DNA of 43,495 nt, taken from Streptomyces sp. LUP30. GTDB taxonomy: Bacteria; Actinomycetota; Actinomycetes; Streptomycetales; Streptomycetaceae. The stretch spans positions 1-43,495 of the forward strand of contig NZ_MJAJ01000066.1 of NCBI RefSeq assembly GCF_001746365.1, given 5' to 3'. A program made the translations under genes and the position numbers. Below the pieces are notes generated by a model. It worked only from the letters and a program-made list of their open reading frames with translations. It did no database searches and was not told the DNA's origin. Numbering within the stretch: position 1 is the stretch's first letter; each line of letters begins with the position of its first letter. Positions 15,228 to 23,261 of this stretch are shown one piece after another.

Positions 15228-15324
15228 GCGTCTCTGGGCGCGAGCACATCGACTTCGCTGTGCCCCACATGCGGCTCCGCCGCGTGGCACGCCTCAACGG
15301 CAAGAAGAACACGGGAGTAACAAC

Positions 15325-15606
15325 ATGAACCGCAGTGAGCTGGTGGCCGCGCTGGCCGACCGCGCCGAGGTGACCCGCAAGGACGCCGACGCAGTGCTGG
15401 CCGCGTTCGCCGAGGTCGTCGGCGACATCGTCTCCAAGGGCGACGAGAAGGTCACCATCCCCGGCTTCCTGACCTTCGAGCGCACCCACCGTGCCGCTCG
15501 CACCGCGCGCAACCCGCAGACCGGCGACCCGATCCAGATCCCGGCCGGCTACAGCGTGAAGGTCTCCGCGGGCAGCAAGCTCAAGGAAGCCGCCAAGGGC
15601 AAGTAA
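15325..15606 (+). CDS. hupA: nucleoid-associated protein HU
   Basis: The 93-residue protein is a classic short HU: MNRSELVAALADRAEVTRKD, then VTIPGFLTFERTHRAARTARNP with the beta-arm RNPQTGDPIQIPAGYSVKVSAG, ending KLKEAAKGK. It lacks the long Lys/Ala tail of the other streptomycete HU (HupS), so it is the HupA type used in vegetative growth. It binds and bends DNA as a dimer. ATG 15325 has GGGAG (15313-15317) at good spacing. It is a single gene with a strong terminator shared with the convergent murA. Confidence 0.96.
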   Translation: MNRSELVAALADRAEVTRKDADAVLAAFAEVVGDIVSKGDEKVTIPGFLTFERTHRAARTARNPQTGDPIQIPAGYSVKVSAGSKLKEAAKGK

Positions 15607-15627
15607 GCGCCTCCGCTGAGAACGCTG

Positions 15628-15664
15628 ATGGGGCGGTACCCGGATTCCGGGTACCGCCCCATCG
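15628..15664. terminator. bidirectional terminator between hupA and murA
   Basis: A near-perfect 37-base palindrome centres on GGCGGTACCCGG / CCGGGTACCGCC. About 16 base pairs enclose a 5-base loop. It lies 21 bases after the hupA stop and 23 bases beyond the murA stop on the opposite strand, so it can end both convergent transcripts. Confidence 0.85.
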
Positions 15665-15687
15665 TGGTTCGTTCGGCCGAGTGAGTG

Positions 15688-17034
15688 CTAGCCGAGCGCC
15701 TTGCCGGGCAGCTCGACCTTCGCGCCCAGCTCCACGAGCTTGTCCATGAAGTTCTCGTAGCCGCGGTTGATGAGGTCGATGCCGTGGACGCGTGAGGTGC
15801 CCTGGGCCGCGAGGGCGGCGATCAGGTACGAGAAGCCGCCGCGCAGGTCGGGGATGACCAGGTCGGCGCCCTGGAGCTTCGTGGGGCCCGACACGACCGC
15901 GGAGTGCAGGAAGTTGCGCTGCCCGAAGCGGCAGTTCGAGCCGCCCAGGCACTCGCGGTAGAGCTGGATGTGGGCGCCCATCTGGTTGAGCGCGGAGGTG
16001 AAGCCCAGCCGGGACTCGTAGACCGTCTCGTGGACGATCGACAGGCCCGTGGCCTGCGTCAGCGCCACGACCAGCGGCTGCTGCCAGTCGGTCTGGAAAC
16101 CGGGGTGGACGTCCGTCTCCAGCGCGATGGACTTCAGGTGGCCGCCGGGGTGCCAGAAGCGGATGCCCTCGTCGTCGATCTCGAAGGCGCCGCCCACCTT
16201 GCGGTAGGTGTTCAGGAACGTCATCATCGAGCGCTGCTGGGCGCCGCGGACGTAGATGTCGCCTTCGGTCGCCAGCGCCGCGGACGCCCAGGAGGCGGCC
16301 TCCAGACGGTCCGACAGGGCCGCGTGGTTGTAGCCGCCGAGCTTGTCGACGCCGGTGATGCGGATCGTGCGGTCGGTGTCCATCGCGATGATGGCGCCCA
16401 TCTTCTGCAGCACGCAGATGAGGTCCTCGATCTCCGGCTCGACGGCCGCGTTCGCGAGCTCGGTGACGCCCTCCGCCAGGACGGCCGTCAGCAGCACCTG
16501 CTCGGTCGCGCCGACCGACGGGTACGGCAGCACGATCTTCGTGCCGCGCAGCCGCTGCGGGGCCTCCAGGTACTGGCCGTCCGCCCGCTTCTCGATCTTC
16601 GCGCCGAACTGGCGCAGCACGTCGAAGTGGAAGTCGATCGGTCGGCCGCCGATGTCGCAGCCGCCCAGGCCGGGGATGAAGGCGTGGCCGAGGCGGTGCA
16701 GCAGGGGGCCGCAGAAGAGGATCGGGATGCGGCTGGAGCCCGCGTGGGCGTCGATGTCGGCGACGTTGGCGCTCTCGACGTAGGTCGGGTCGAGCACCAG
16801 CTCGCCCGGCTCCTCGCCCGGACGGACCGTCACCCCGTGCAGTTGCAGCAGGCCGCGTACGACCCGCACGTCACGGATGTCCGGCACGTTGCGCAGCCGG
16901 CTCGGCTCACTGCCCAGCAGGGCGGCGACCATGGCCTTGGGTACGAGGTTCTTCGCACCGCGGACTCGGATCTCGCCCTCGAGCGGGGTTCCGCCGTGGA
17001 CAACCAGTACGTCGTCAGAGCCGTTGACGGTCAT
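15688..17034 (-). CDS. murA: UDP-N-acetylglucosamine 1-carboxyvinyltransferase MurA
   Basis: The 448-residue enzyme transfers enolpyruvate from PEP to UDP-GlcNAc, the first committed step of peptidoglycan synthesis. It shows the EPT fold: GGTPLEGEIRVRGAKNLVPKAM at the start, the active-site loop GLGGCDIGGRPIDFH, and RGGFSYLIAALAA near the end. The catalytic Cys is at about residue 126. It is therefore the fosfomycin-sensitive Cys type, unlike the Asp form of mycobacteria. ATG 17032-17034 (minus) starts the usual family N-terminus. On the minus strand a possible -10 (TTACTCT, near 17107) lies about 70 bases upstream. The divergent gene yqgE shares the 280-base spacer. Confidence 0.97.
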   Translation of the reverse strand: MTVNGSDDVLVVHGGTPLEGEIRVRGAKNLVPKAMVAALLGSEPSRLRNVPDIRDVRVVRGLLQLHGVTVRPGEEPGELVLDPTYVESANVADIDAHAGSSRIPILFCGPLLHRLGHAFIPGLGGCDIGGRPIDFHFDVLRQFGAKIEKRADGQYLEAPQRLRGTKIVLPYPSVGATEQVLLTAVLAEGVTELANAAVEPEIEDLICVLQKMGAIIAMDTDRTIRITGVDKLGGYNHAALSDRLEAASWASAALATEGDIYVRGAQQRSMMTFLNTYRKVGGAFEIDDEGIRFWHPGGHLKSIALETDVHPGFQTDWQQPLVVALTQATGLSIVHETVYESRLGFTSALNQMGAHIQLYRECLGGSNCRFGQRNFLHSAVVSGPTKLQGADLVIPDLRGGFSYLIAALAAQGTSRVHGIDLINRGYENFMDKLVELGAKVELPGKALG

Positions 17035-17314
17035 GTGTCTCGCGTTCCATGGATGGTGGATTGGGCAGGGGCCGTTGGGTCGGGGCAGGGCCAGAGGAGA
17101 CAGAGTAATCGCCGTCGGCCCCTGCGCCGTAAGCCCGAGGACCGCCCAGCGACGTCATGGCTGTGTCACAACACGAACGGTTTCCCGGCGGGCACATGGG
17201 GTCACCGTCGCCCGCCCGCGCGGCCCCGTGCGCCCGCACCGCACCCACGCGCCCGACCTGCCCTCACCCTCGTCCCCCGCATTGGCTCCCCACTTCACGG
17301 GAAGATGCGGGATC

Positions 17315-17896
17315 ATGTCTGGCATGACCGAGGTGTCCTCGCTCACAGGACGGCTGCTCGTGGCAACGCCCGCCCTGGCGGACCCGAACTTCGACCGCGC
17401 GGTGGTGCTCCTTCTCGACCACGACGAGGAGGGCTCCCTCGGTGTCGTCCTCAACCGGCCCACGCCGGTGGGGGTGAGCGACATCCTGGAGGACTGGGCG
17501 GACCTGGCCGGCGAGCCCGGCGTCGTCTTCCAGGGCGGCCCGGTGTCCCTCGACTCGGCCCTCGGGGTCGCCGTCATCCCCGGCGGCGCGGCCGCGGACG
17601 GGGCCCCGCTCGGCTGGCGCCGGGTGCACGGCGCGATCGGCCTGGTCGACCTGGAGGCCCCGCCGGAACTCCTCGCCTCGGCCCTCGGCTCCCTGCGGAT
17701 CTTCGCCGGATACGCCGGCTGGGGCCCCGGTCAGCTGGAGGACGAGCTGGTGGAGGGTGCCTGGTACGTCGTGGAGTCCGAGCCCGGCGACGTCTCCTCG
17801 CCGGCGCCCGAGCGGCTCTGGCGCGAGGTGCTGCGCCGCCAGCGCAGCGAGCTGGCGATGGTGGCCACCTATCCGGACGACGCCTCGCTCAACTGA
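17315..17896 (+). CDS. YqgE/AlgH family protein (UPF0301)
   Basis: The 193-residue protein belongs to the YqgE/AlgH family: SLTGRLLVATPALADPNFDRAV, LLLDHDEEGSLGVVLNRP, VVFQGGPV and FAGYAGWGPGQLEDEL. Its biochemical role is not settled in any organism. ATG 17315 (GGGAAG nine bases before) and ATG 17324 (giving MTEVSSLTG) are both plausible starts. It is divergent from murA and lies 42 bases before the next gene, which has its own leaderless-type promoter. Confidence 0.92.
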   Translation: MSGMTEVSSLTGRLLVATPALADPNFDRAVVLLLDHDEEGSLGVVLNRPTPVGVSDILEDWADLAGEPGVVFQGGPVSLDSALGVAVIPGGAAADGAPLGWRRVHGAIGLVDLEAPPELLASALGSLRIFAGYAGWGPGQLEDELVEGAWYVVESEPGDVSSPAPERLWREVLRRQRSELAMVATYPDDASLN

Positions 17897-17925
17897 TGCG
17901 CGTGAGCATCCCCGCCCGGCTTCAG

Positions 17926-17938
17926 TACGCTTGGCGCC
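17926..17938 (+). promoter_or_regulatory. -10 element for a leaderless transcript of the DUF3039 gene
   Basis: TACGCT (17926-17931) ends seven bases before ATG 17939 and no ribosome-binding site is present. Transcription would then start at the A of ATG. The same TACGCT-n7-ATG arrangement occurs at 27586-27601. Confidence 0.5.
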
Positions 17939-18238
17939 ATGAGCACTCTTGAGCCTGAGACCCAGCCCCAGCGAGGCACGGGGACGGGGACCCTCGTGGA
18001 GCCGACGCCGCAGGTGTCGCACGGCGACGGGGACCACGAGCGCTTCGCCCACTACGTCCAGAAGGACAAGATCATGGCGAGCGCCCTCGACGGGACGCCC
18101 GTCGTGGCGCTGTGCGGCAAGGTCTGGGTGCCGGGCCGCGACCCGAAGAAGTACCCCGTGTGCCCCATGTGCAAGGAGATCTTCGAGTCCATGGCGGGCG
18201 GCGGCGACGACAAGGGCAAGGGCGGCGACAAGAAGTAG
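17939..18238 (+). CDS. DUF3039 domain protein
   Basis: The 99-residue protein matches the small actinobacterial DUF3039 family: HYVQKDKIMASALDGTPVVALCGKVWVPGRD followed by KYPVCPMCKEIFESM. The three cysteines (one in ALCGK and two in CPMC) suggest a metal site. The tail GGGDDKGKGGDKK is disordered. Its function is unknown. It appears to start without a leader. It is conserved downstream of the yqgE gene in streptomycetes as far as I recall, and a hairpin follows the stop. Confidence 0.88.
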   Translation: MSTLEPETQPQRGTGTGTLVEPTPQVSHGDGDHERFAHYVQKDKIMASALDGTPVVALCGKVWVPGRDPKKYPVCPMCKEIFESMAGGGDDKGKGGDKK

Positions 18239-18253
18239 CCCGCTCACGTCCCT

Positions 18254-18293
18254 GAGGCCCTCGGGACGCGCTCCGGCGCGTTCGGGGGCCTTC
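18254..18293 (+). terminator. imperfect hairpin after the DUF3039 gene
   Basis: GAGGCCC (18254-18260) and GGGGGCCTTC (about 18284-18293) form the outer stem. GGGACGCGC and GCGCGTTC form the inner stem around a TCCG loop. It starts 16 bases after the stop and is a probable terminator. Confidence 0.5.
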
Positions 18294-18704
18294 GGCGTGT
18301 TCGCCGTCCTGCGGGCCGCGTCGGCGCCCGCGATCGCCTCGGCGGCCGCTGTCGCGTATTCCGGTTCCCGTTCCGGTTCCCTTCGGGTTCCCCTCCGGGA
18401 CGGCCTCGCCGATCATGTTCCGGGGCCCCGCGGCGCCTTCTCGCCGTCCTTCCGGTCCGCGTGCCCCAAAAGCCTCGGAAAGCGGTTCCGCAGGCCCCGC
18501 GGGAAGTCCTTCGGAAGCCCTTCGGAAGCCCTTCGGGAGGCCTTCGGGAAGCACTGTGGAAGGCCGCGCAGGGCGGCGGAACGAGGTGTACGCGCTTTCT
18601 GCGGAGGCGGGCCGCACGGTCACGGCTATTTCCGGTTCTGGTTTCTTCGTACTCGCACAGCGACGGCCGGTCCGCGGACCGGGCGGAGCGGTCAGGGACT
18701 GATC
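18294..18704 (+). other. gene-free region with iterated TTCG hairpin-forming repeats
   Basis: No supported gene is present. Two repeat tracts stand out. At about 18359-18395 there are three copies of a TTCCGGTTCCC-like unit. At 18508-18552 there are four copies of an 11-base CCTTCGGAAGC-like unit. As RNA these give successive short stems closed by UUCG tetraloops, the most stable tetraloop. The region forms the upstream leader or spacer of the hexosaminidase gene. Confidence 0.6.
18508..18552 (+). repeat. four imperfect 11-bp tandem repeats (CCTTCGGAAGC type)
   Basis: The units start at about 18508, 18519, 18530 and 18541. The last two have extra G (CCTTCGGGAGG and CCTTCGGGAAG). Each can fold into a small UUCG-loop hairpin. 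Confidence 0.65.
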
Positions 18705-20342
18705 ATGGATCTCATTCCGGCGCCCCGGCGCCTCACCCGGAACCACGGCGGCCGCGGCGGCCACGGCCGCCTGGACGCGCGGACCCGGCTGGAGGCGGGA
18801 CCCGGCACCGAGGGCGTCGCGCGTTGGCTGCGGGCGACCGTCGGCGCGGCGACCGGTCTTCCCCTGGCCGGCCACGGCGACGGCGAGCGGCGCATCCTGC
18901 TGGCCGTCGACCCCGCGCTGCCCCCGGAGGGCTACCGGCTGTCCCTCGGCGGCCCCGACCAGGTGATCGCGGGCGGCAGCGCGGCCGGCGTCTTCTGGGG
19001 CGCGCAGACCCTGCGGCAGCTGCTCGGCCCGGACGCCTTCCGCCGGGCCCCGCTGCACCCCGGCCGGCACTGGGAACTGCCGGAGATCACCGTCGAGGAC
19101 GCCCCCCGCTTCGGCTGGCGCGGTCTCATGCTCGACGTGGCACGGCACTTCATGCCCAAGGAAGGCGTGCTGCGCTATCTGGACCTGATGGCCGCGCACA
19201 AACTCAACGTCTTCCACTTCCATCTGACGGACGACCAGGGCTGGCGCGTGGAGATCAAGAGGCACCCCCGGCTGACCGAGATCGGGTCCTGGCGGACGCG
19301 CACGAAATTCGGCCATCGCGCCTCGCCCCTGTGGGACGAGAAACCGCACGGCGGCTTCTACACCCAGGACGACATCCGGGAGATCGTCGCCTACGCCGCC
19401 GAACGGCATATCGCCGTCGTCCCGGAAATCGACGTGCCCGGCCACTCGCAGGCCGCGATCGCCGCGTATCCGGAACTCGGCAACACCGACGTCGTCTCCG
19501 CCTCCGGAGAGGCGGGCGGCGCCCTCTCCGTGTGGGACACCTGGGGGATCAGTCCCCATGTGCTCGCCCCCACCGAGGACACCCTGCGCTTCTACGAGGG
19601 GGTGTTCGAGGAAGTGCTGGAGCTGTTCCCGTCGGAGTTCGTCCACGTGGGGGGCGACGAATGCCCCAAGGACGAGTGGCGTGCCTCGCCGGCCGCGCAG
19701 GCGCGCATCAGGGAACTCGGGCTCGCCGACGAGGAGCAGTTGCAGTCCTGGTTCATCGGCCACTTCGACAAGTGGCTCTCCGCGCGCGGGCGTCGCCTCA
19801 TCGGCTGGGACGAGATCCTGGAGGGCGGTCTCGCGCCGGGGGCGACCGTGTCGTCCTGGCGGGGCTACGTCGGCGGGATCGCCGCCGCCCGGGCCGGGCA
19901 CGACGTCGTGATGTGCCCCGAGCAGCAGGTGTACCTCGACCATCGCCAGCACGACAGCCCGGACGAGCCCGTGCCGATCGGGTACGTGCGCACCCTGGAG
20001 GACGTCTACCGGTTCGAGCCCGTTCCGCCGGAGCTGACGCCCCGGCAGGCGCGGCACGTGCTGGGAGCGCAGGCCAACCTGTGGACCGAGGCGATGGAGG
20101 ACCACACGCGCGTGGACTACCAGGCGTTCCCCCGGCTCGCCGCCTTCGCGGAGGTCGCCTGGAGCGGCCTGCCCGTACCGGCGGAGCGCGACTTCGCCGG
20201 CTTCGAGCGGCGGATGGAGGCCCACTACGAGCGGCTCGACGCCCTGGGCGTCGGCTACCGTCCGCCGTCCGGGCCCCGGCCGTGGCAGCGGCGGCCCGGC
20301 GTCCTCGGGCGTCCGATCGACGGTCCGCCCCCGAACCGGTGA
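18705..20342 (+). CDS. beta-N-acetylhexosaminidase, glycoside hydrolase family 20, cytoplasmic
   Basis: The 545-residue enzyme would release terminal GlcNAc/GalNAc. Residues 1-125 are the GH20b-like N-terminal domain. The GH20 barrel begins at FGWRGLMLDVARHFMP and shows HFHLTDDQGWRVEIK, VPEIDVPGHSQAAIAAYPEL, the catalytic Asp-Glu pair D318-E319 in HVGGDECPKDEW, IGWDEILEGG, and VLGAQANLWTE. The tail is Pro/Arg-rich. There is no signal peptide, so it likely acts on imported chitooligosaccharides or recycled wall material. ATG 18705 has AGGGA upstream. It is a single gene, 250 bases before the molybdenum hydroxylase operon. Confidence 0.93.
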   Translation: MDLIPAPRRLTRNHGGRGGHGRLDARTRLEAGPGTEGVARWLRATVGAATGLPLAGHGDGERRILLAVDPALPPEGYRLSLGGPDQVIAGGSAAGVFWGAQTLRQLLGPDAFRRAPLHPGRHWELPEITVEDAPRFGWRGLMLDVARHFMPKEGVLRYLDLMAAHKLNVFHFHLTDDQGWRVEIKRHPRLTEIGSWRTRTKFGHRASPLWDEKPHGGFYTQDDIREIVAYAAERHIAVVPEIDVPGHSQAAIAAYPELGNTDVVSASGEAGGALSVWDTWGISPHVLAPTEDTLRFYEGVFEEVLELFPSEFVHVGGDECPKDEWRASPAAQARIRELGLADEEQLQSWFIGHFDKWLSARGRRLIGWDEILEGGLAPGATVSSWRGYVGGIAAARAGHDVVMCPEQQVYLDHRQHDSPDEPVPIGYVRTLEDVYRFEPVPPELTPRQARHVLGAQANLWTEAMEDHTRVDYQAFPRLAAFAEVAWSGLPVPAERDFAGFERRMEAHYERLDALGVGYRPPSGPRPWQRRPGVLGRPIDGPPPNR

Positions 20343-20592
20343 TGCCCGTCGGCCGCGCGAGCGTGCGGGGAGAAACCCCGGCAGGGTCACCGAAGAGTGG
20401 CAATTCGCGCACACCGGTGATGCCGTGCGAAAACGGACCATCTCCCGGATGGCGTGGGCGAATGCCTCCTAGCGGACCCCCGCGTTCTGGTGTGGCGAAC
20501 ATGTGCCAGAGTTGCCACGTCCGCCCTGTCAGCACGTACCGTACGGCAACACAGGTGGGACCAGGTGGGGCAGCGGGAAGGGGCAGCCGGTT

Positions 20593-21486
20593 TTGAGCAC
20601 GCACGCACCGCAGGCGGCGCAGGCCGTCACGCTGCCCACGACACTGGACGAGGCCGTGGCGGCGCTGGCCGCCATGCCCGCCGCCGTGCCCGTGGCCGGC
20701 GGCACCGACCTCATGGCCGCCGTCAACTCCGGGCAGCTCAGGCCCACCGCCCTGGTCGGTCTCGGCCGGATCAGCGAGATCCGCGGCTGGCAGTACCAGG
20801 ACGGCCACGCGCTCCTAGGCGCCGGACTGACCCACGCGCGCATGGGCCGTCCCGACTTCGCCGCCCTCATCCCGGCGCTCGCCGCCGCGGCGCGCGCCGC
20901 GGGACCGCCGCAGATCCGCAACGCGGGCACCCTGGGCGGCAACATCGCCTCGGCCGCCCCCACGGGCGACGCGCTGCCGGTGCTGGCCGCGCTGGAAGCG
21001 ATCCTGATCATCGCGGGCCCGGGCGGAGCCCGCCGGGAGATCCCCGTGTCGCACCTGCTGGCCGGCATGGACATGCTGCGCGGCGGCGAACTCATCGGGT
21101 ACGTGCGCGTGCCGCTGCTGCACGCCCCGCAGGTCTTCCTCAAGGCCACCGGACGCACGGGTCCGGGCCGTGCGGTGGCCTCCGTGGCGCTGGTCCTCGA
21201 CCCCGCCCGGCGCGGCGTCAGATGCGCCGTCGGCGCCATAGCGCCGATGCCGCTGCGTCCGCTGGAGGCGGAGCAGTGGGTCGCCCGGCTGATCGACTGG
21301 GACAACAGCCGCACCATCGTCCCGGAGGCCCTGACCGCCTTCGGGGAGTACGTGGCCGCCGCCTGCATCCCCGACCCGACGCCGGGCGTGGACGGCTCCG
21401 TACCCGAACTTCCGCCCGCCGTACTGCACTTGCGGCGCACCGTCGCCGCGCTGGCCCGACGAGCACTGGGGAGGGCGCTGTCGTGA
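20593..21486 (+). CDS. FAD-binding (medium) subunit of a molybdenum hydroxylase
   Basis: The 297-residue protein matches the CoxM/XdhB-type FAD subunit: VAGGTDLMAAVNSGQ for FAD pyrophosphate binding and PPQIRNAGTLGGNIASAAPTGDALP for the second FAD loop. The C-terminal CO-dehydrogenase flavoprotein domain follows. It passes electrons from the Fe-S subunit to an acceptor. TTG 20593 is chosen because GGGAAGGGG lies upstream and the protein then begins with STHAPQAAQAVTLPTTLDEAV, the usual N-terminus. It is the first of four genes that overlap end to end (GTGA). Confidence 0.88.
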   Translation: MSTHAPQAAQAVTLPTTLDEAVAALAAMPAAVPVAGGTDLMAAVNSGQLRPTALVGLGRISEIRGWQYQDGHALLGAGLTHARMGRPDFAALIPALAAAARAAGPPQIRNAGTLGGNIASAAPTGDALPVLAALEAILIIAGPGGARREIPVSHLLAGMDMLRGGELIGYVRVPLLHAPQVFLKATGRTGPGRAVASVALVLDPARRGVRCAVGAIAPMPLRPLEAEQWVARLIDWDNSRTIVPEALTAFGEYVAAACIPDPTPGVDGSVPELPPAVLHLRRTVAALARRALGRALS

Positions 21487-23261
21487 CCGACGACCAGCAC
21501 GGACCCGGACACGGACAGGACAACGGACAGGACCAGGGCGCGCCGCAGGGCGGCAGCCGCTGGGACCCGCTGCCCCAGGGGGACTACGACGACGGCGCGA
21601 CCGCCTTCGTCAAGCTCCCCGAAGGCGGCATCGACGCCTTCCTGGCCGCCCGCGGCGACAGTCCGCTCGCCGCGCCGGGCCACGGGTACGTGCCGCCGCA
21701 GATAGCGGTCGCGCCCCCCGAGGACGCCTCCGCGACCTGGGCCGCCCCGGCCGGCGCCGGTGACTGGCCCGCCCCGCAGGGCACCCCGCAGACGGTCGGC
21801 GACGACCGGTTCACGTACCACCCCGGCGCCACCGGCCAGTGGACGTTCGACGACACCTCGGCGCCCCCCGGCGCACCGCAGTCCGCGCACACCTCCGGCC
21901 ACGACGTGACCGGCCAGTGGTCGATCCCCGTCGCGGGCGGCGACCTGCCCGACGAGTCCGGCGAGTTCACCACGTCGTCCCTGGTCGAGCAGTGGGGCGG
22001 CACACCCCCCGCCACCCTGCCCGGCGGCGCGGCCGCGCCCTGGGCGACCGGCGCGCCCGACCCTGCCGAGGGGCCCTGGGGGCCGCACGCCGACGAGGCC
22101 GGCCCACAGAGCGCGGACCGGCCCCCGTTCGGCCACGCGCCGGAGCACACGCCCCCGCACGGCAGCGCCGGGCACGCGCCGCCCCACGACCCCGCGGCAG
22201 CGGAACACGACCCTCGCCGTGCCCCCGAGCACAGCGAGCCGCACACTTCCGGGACGTACGCCCCGGAGATCTCCCCCGAGGCGTACACGGTGGCCCCGGA
22301 CGGCCCCCCGGAGGCCGCTCGACGGGCCGCCGAGGCCGACGGGAGCGTCGAGCCCGCCGGGGACCCCGGCCACGCCCGGCAGTCCCTCCACGAGCCCGCG
22401 GAGGCCTCCCACGGCCCCGCCGAGCCGAGCCCGGCGCCCACCGCCGCGCCCGCGGACGCCCACGCCCCGGCCGACGCCCCCGAGGACGCCCCGGCCGTCG
22501 ACGACACCCCGGGCGACCCCGGAACCGCCACCGAGCCCGACGCCGCCGACGGGGACCCGCAGGCCCCGGCGGGCGCCGACGCCGCCGAGGCCCCCGACGA
22601 CGCCCTGCCGCCGTTCCACGAGGAACACCCCCTCGCCGCCTACGTGCTGCGCGTCAACGGCTCCGACCGGCCCGTCGCCGACGCCTGGATCGGCGAGTCG
22701 CTGCTCTACGTCCTGCGCGAGCGCCTCGGCCTCGCCGGCGCCAAGGACGGCTGCTCGCAGGGCGAGTGCGGGGCCTGCAACGTCCAGGTGGACGGCCGGC
22801 TCGTCGCCTCCTGCCTGGTCCCGGCCGTCACCACCGCCGGCAGCGAGATCCGCACCGTCGAGGGCCTCGCCGTCGACGGACAGCCCTCCGACGTGCAGCG
22901 GGCGCTCGCCCGGTGCGGGGCCGTGCAGTGCGGCTTCTGCGTCCCCGGCATGGCGATGACCGTCCACGACCTGCTGGAGGGCAACCCGGCGCCCACCGAA
23001 CTGGAGGCCCGGCAGGCCCTGTGCGGCAACCTGTGCCGCTGCTCCGGATACCGGGGCGTCCTGCGGGCCGTCCAGGACGTCGTGGCCGAACGCGAGGCGC
23101 ACGCCGCCGCGGAGGCCGAGACGGACGGCGACGAGGCCCGTATCCCCCACCAGGCGGGCCCGGGCGGGGGCGGCGTCCACGTGTCGGCCTTCGAGAACCC
23201 GGCGCAGCCCCACCCGCACGACCCCGCGTACGGGCAGGGCCAGGACGGAGGCCAGGCGTGA
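21483..23261 (+). CDS. 2Fe-2S subunit of a molybdenum hydroxylase with a very long disordered N-terminal extension
   Basis: The 592-residue protein carries a normal ~170-residue small subunit only at its C-terminus. The plant-type 2Fe-2S domain (CSQGECGACNV from C424, then C in VASC) is followed by the second cluster domain (CGAVQCGFCVPGM and CGNLCRCSGY). The first ~380 residues are Pro/Ala/Asp/His-rich, with a repeated TGQW motif (ATGQWTFDD and VTGQWSIPV) and no fold I recognise. A further ~50-residue disordered tail follows. GTG 21483 overlaps the FAD-subunit stop. Typical family members are about 160 residues. Base composition and codon use match the neighbours and the frame is unbroken, so the extension is translated rather than a misread gap. 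Confidence 0.88.
   Translation: MTDDQHGPGHGQDNGQDQGAPQGGSRWDPLPQGDYDDGATAFVKLPEGGIDAFLAARGDSPLAAPGHGYVPPQIAVAPPEDASATWAAPAGAGDWPAPQGTPQTVGDDRFTYHPGATGQWTFDDTSAPPGAPQSAHTSGHDVTGQWSIPVAGGDLPDESGEFTTSSLVEQWGGTPPATLPGGAAAPWATGAPDPAEGPWGPHADEAGPQSADRPPFGHAPEHTPPHGSAGHAPPHDPAAAEHDPRRAPEHSEPHTSGTYAPEISPEAYTVAPDGPPEAARRAAEADGSVEPAGDPGHARQSLHEPAEASHGPAEPSPAPTAAPADAHAPADAPEDAPAVDDTPGDPGTATEPDAADGDPQAPAGADAAEAPDDALPPFHEEHPLAAYVLRVNGSDRPVADAWIGESLLYVLRERLGLAGAKDGCSQGECGACNVQVDGRLVASCLVPAVTTAGSEIRTVEGLAVDGQPSDVQRALARCGAVQCGFCVPGMAMTVHDLLEGNPAPTELEARQALCGNLCRCSGYRGVLRAVQDVVAEREAHAAAEAETDGDEARIPHQAGPGGGGVHVSAFENPAQPHPHDPAYGQGQDGGQA

Noticed and set aside
16640..16700. Fosfomycin-resistant MurA (Asp in place of the active-site Cys)
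   Set aside because: The loop reads GGCDIGGRP, so the Cys is present.
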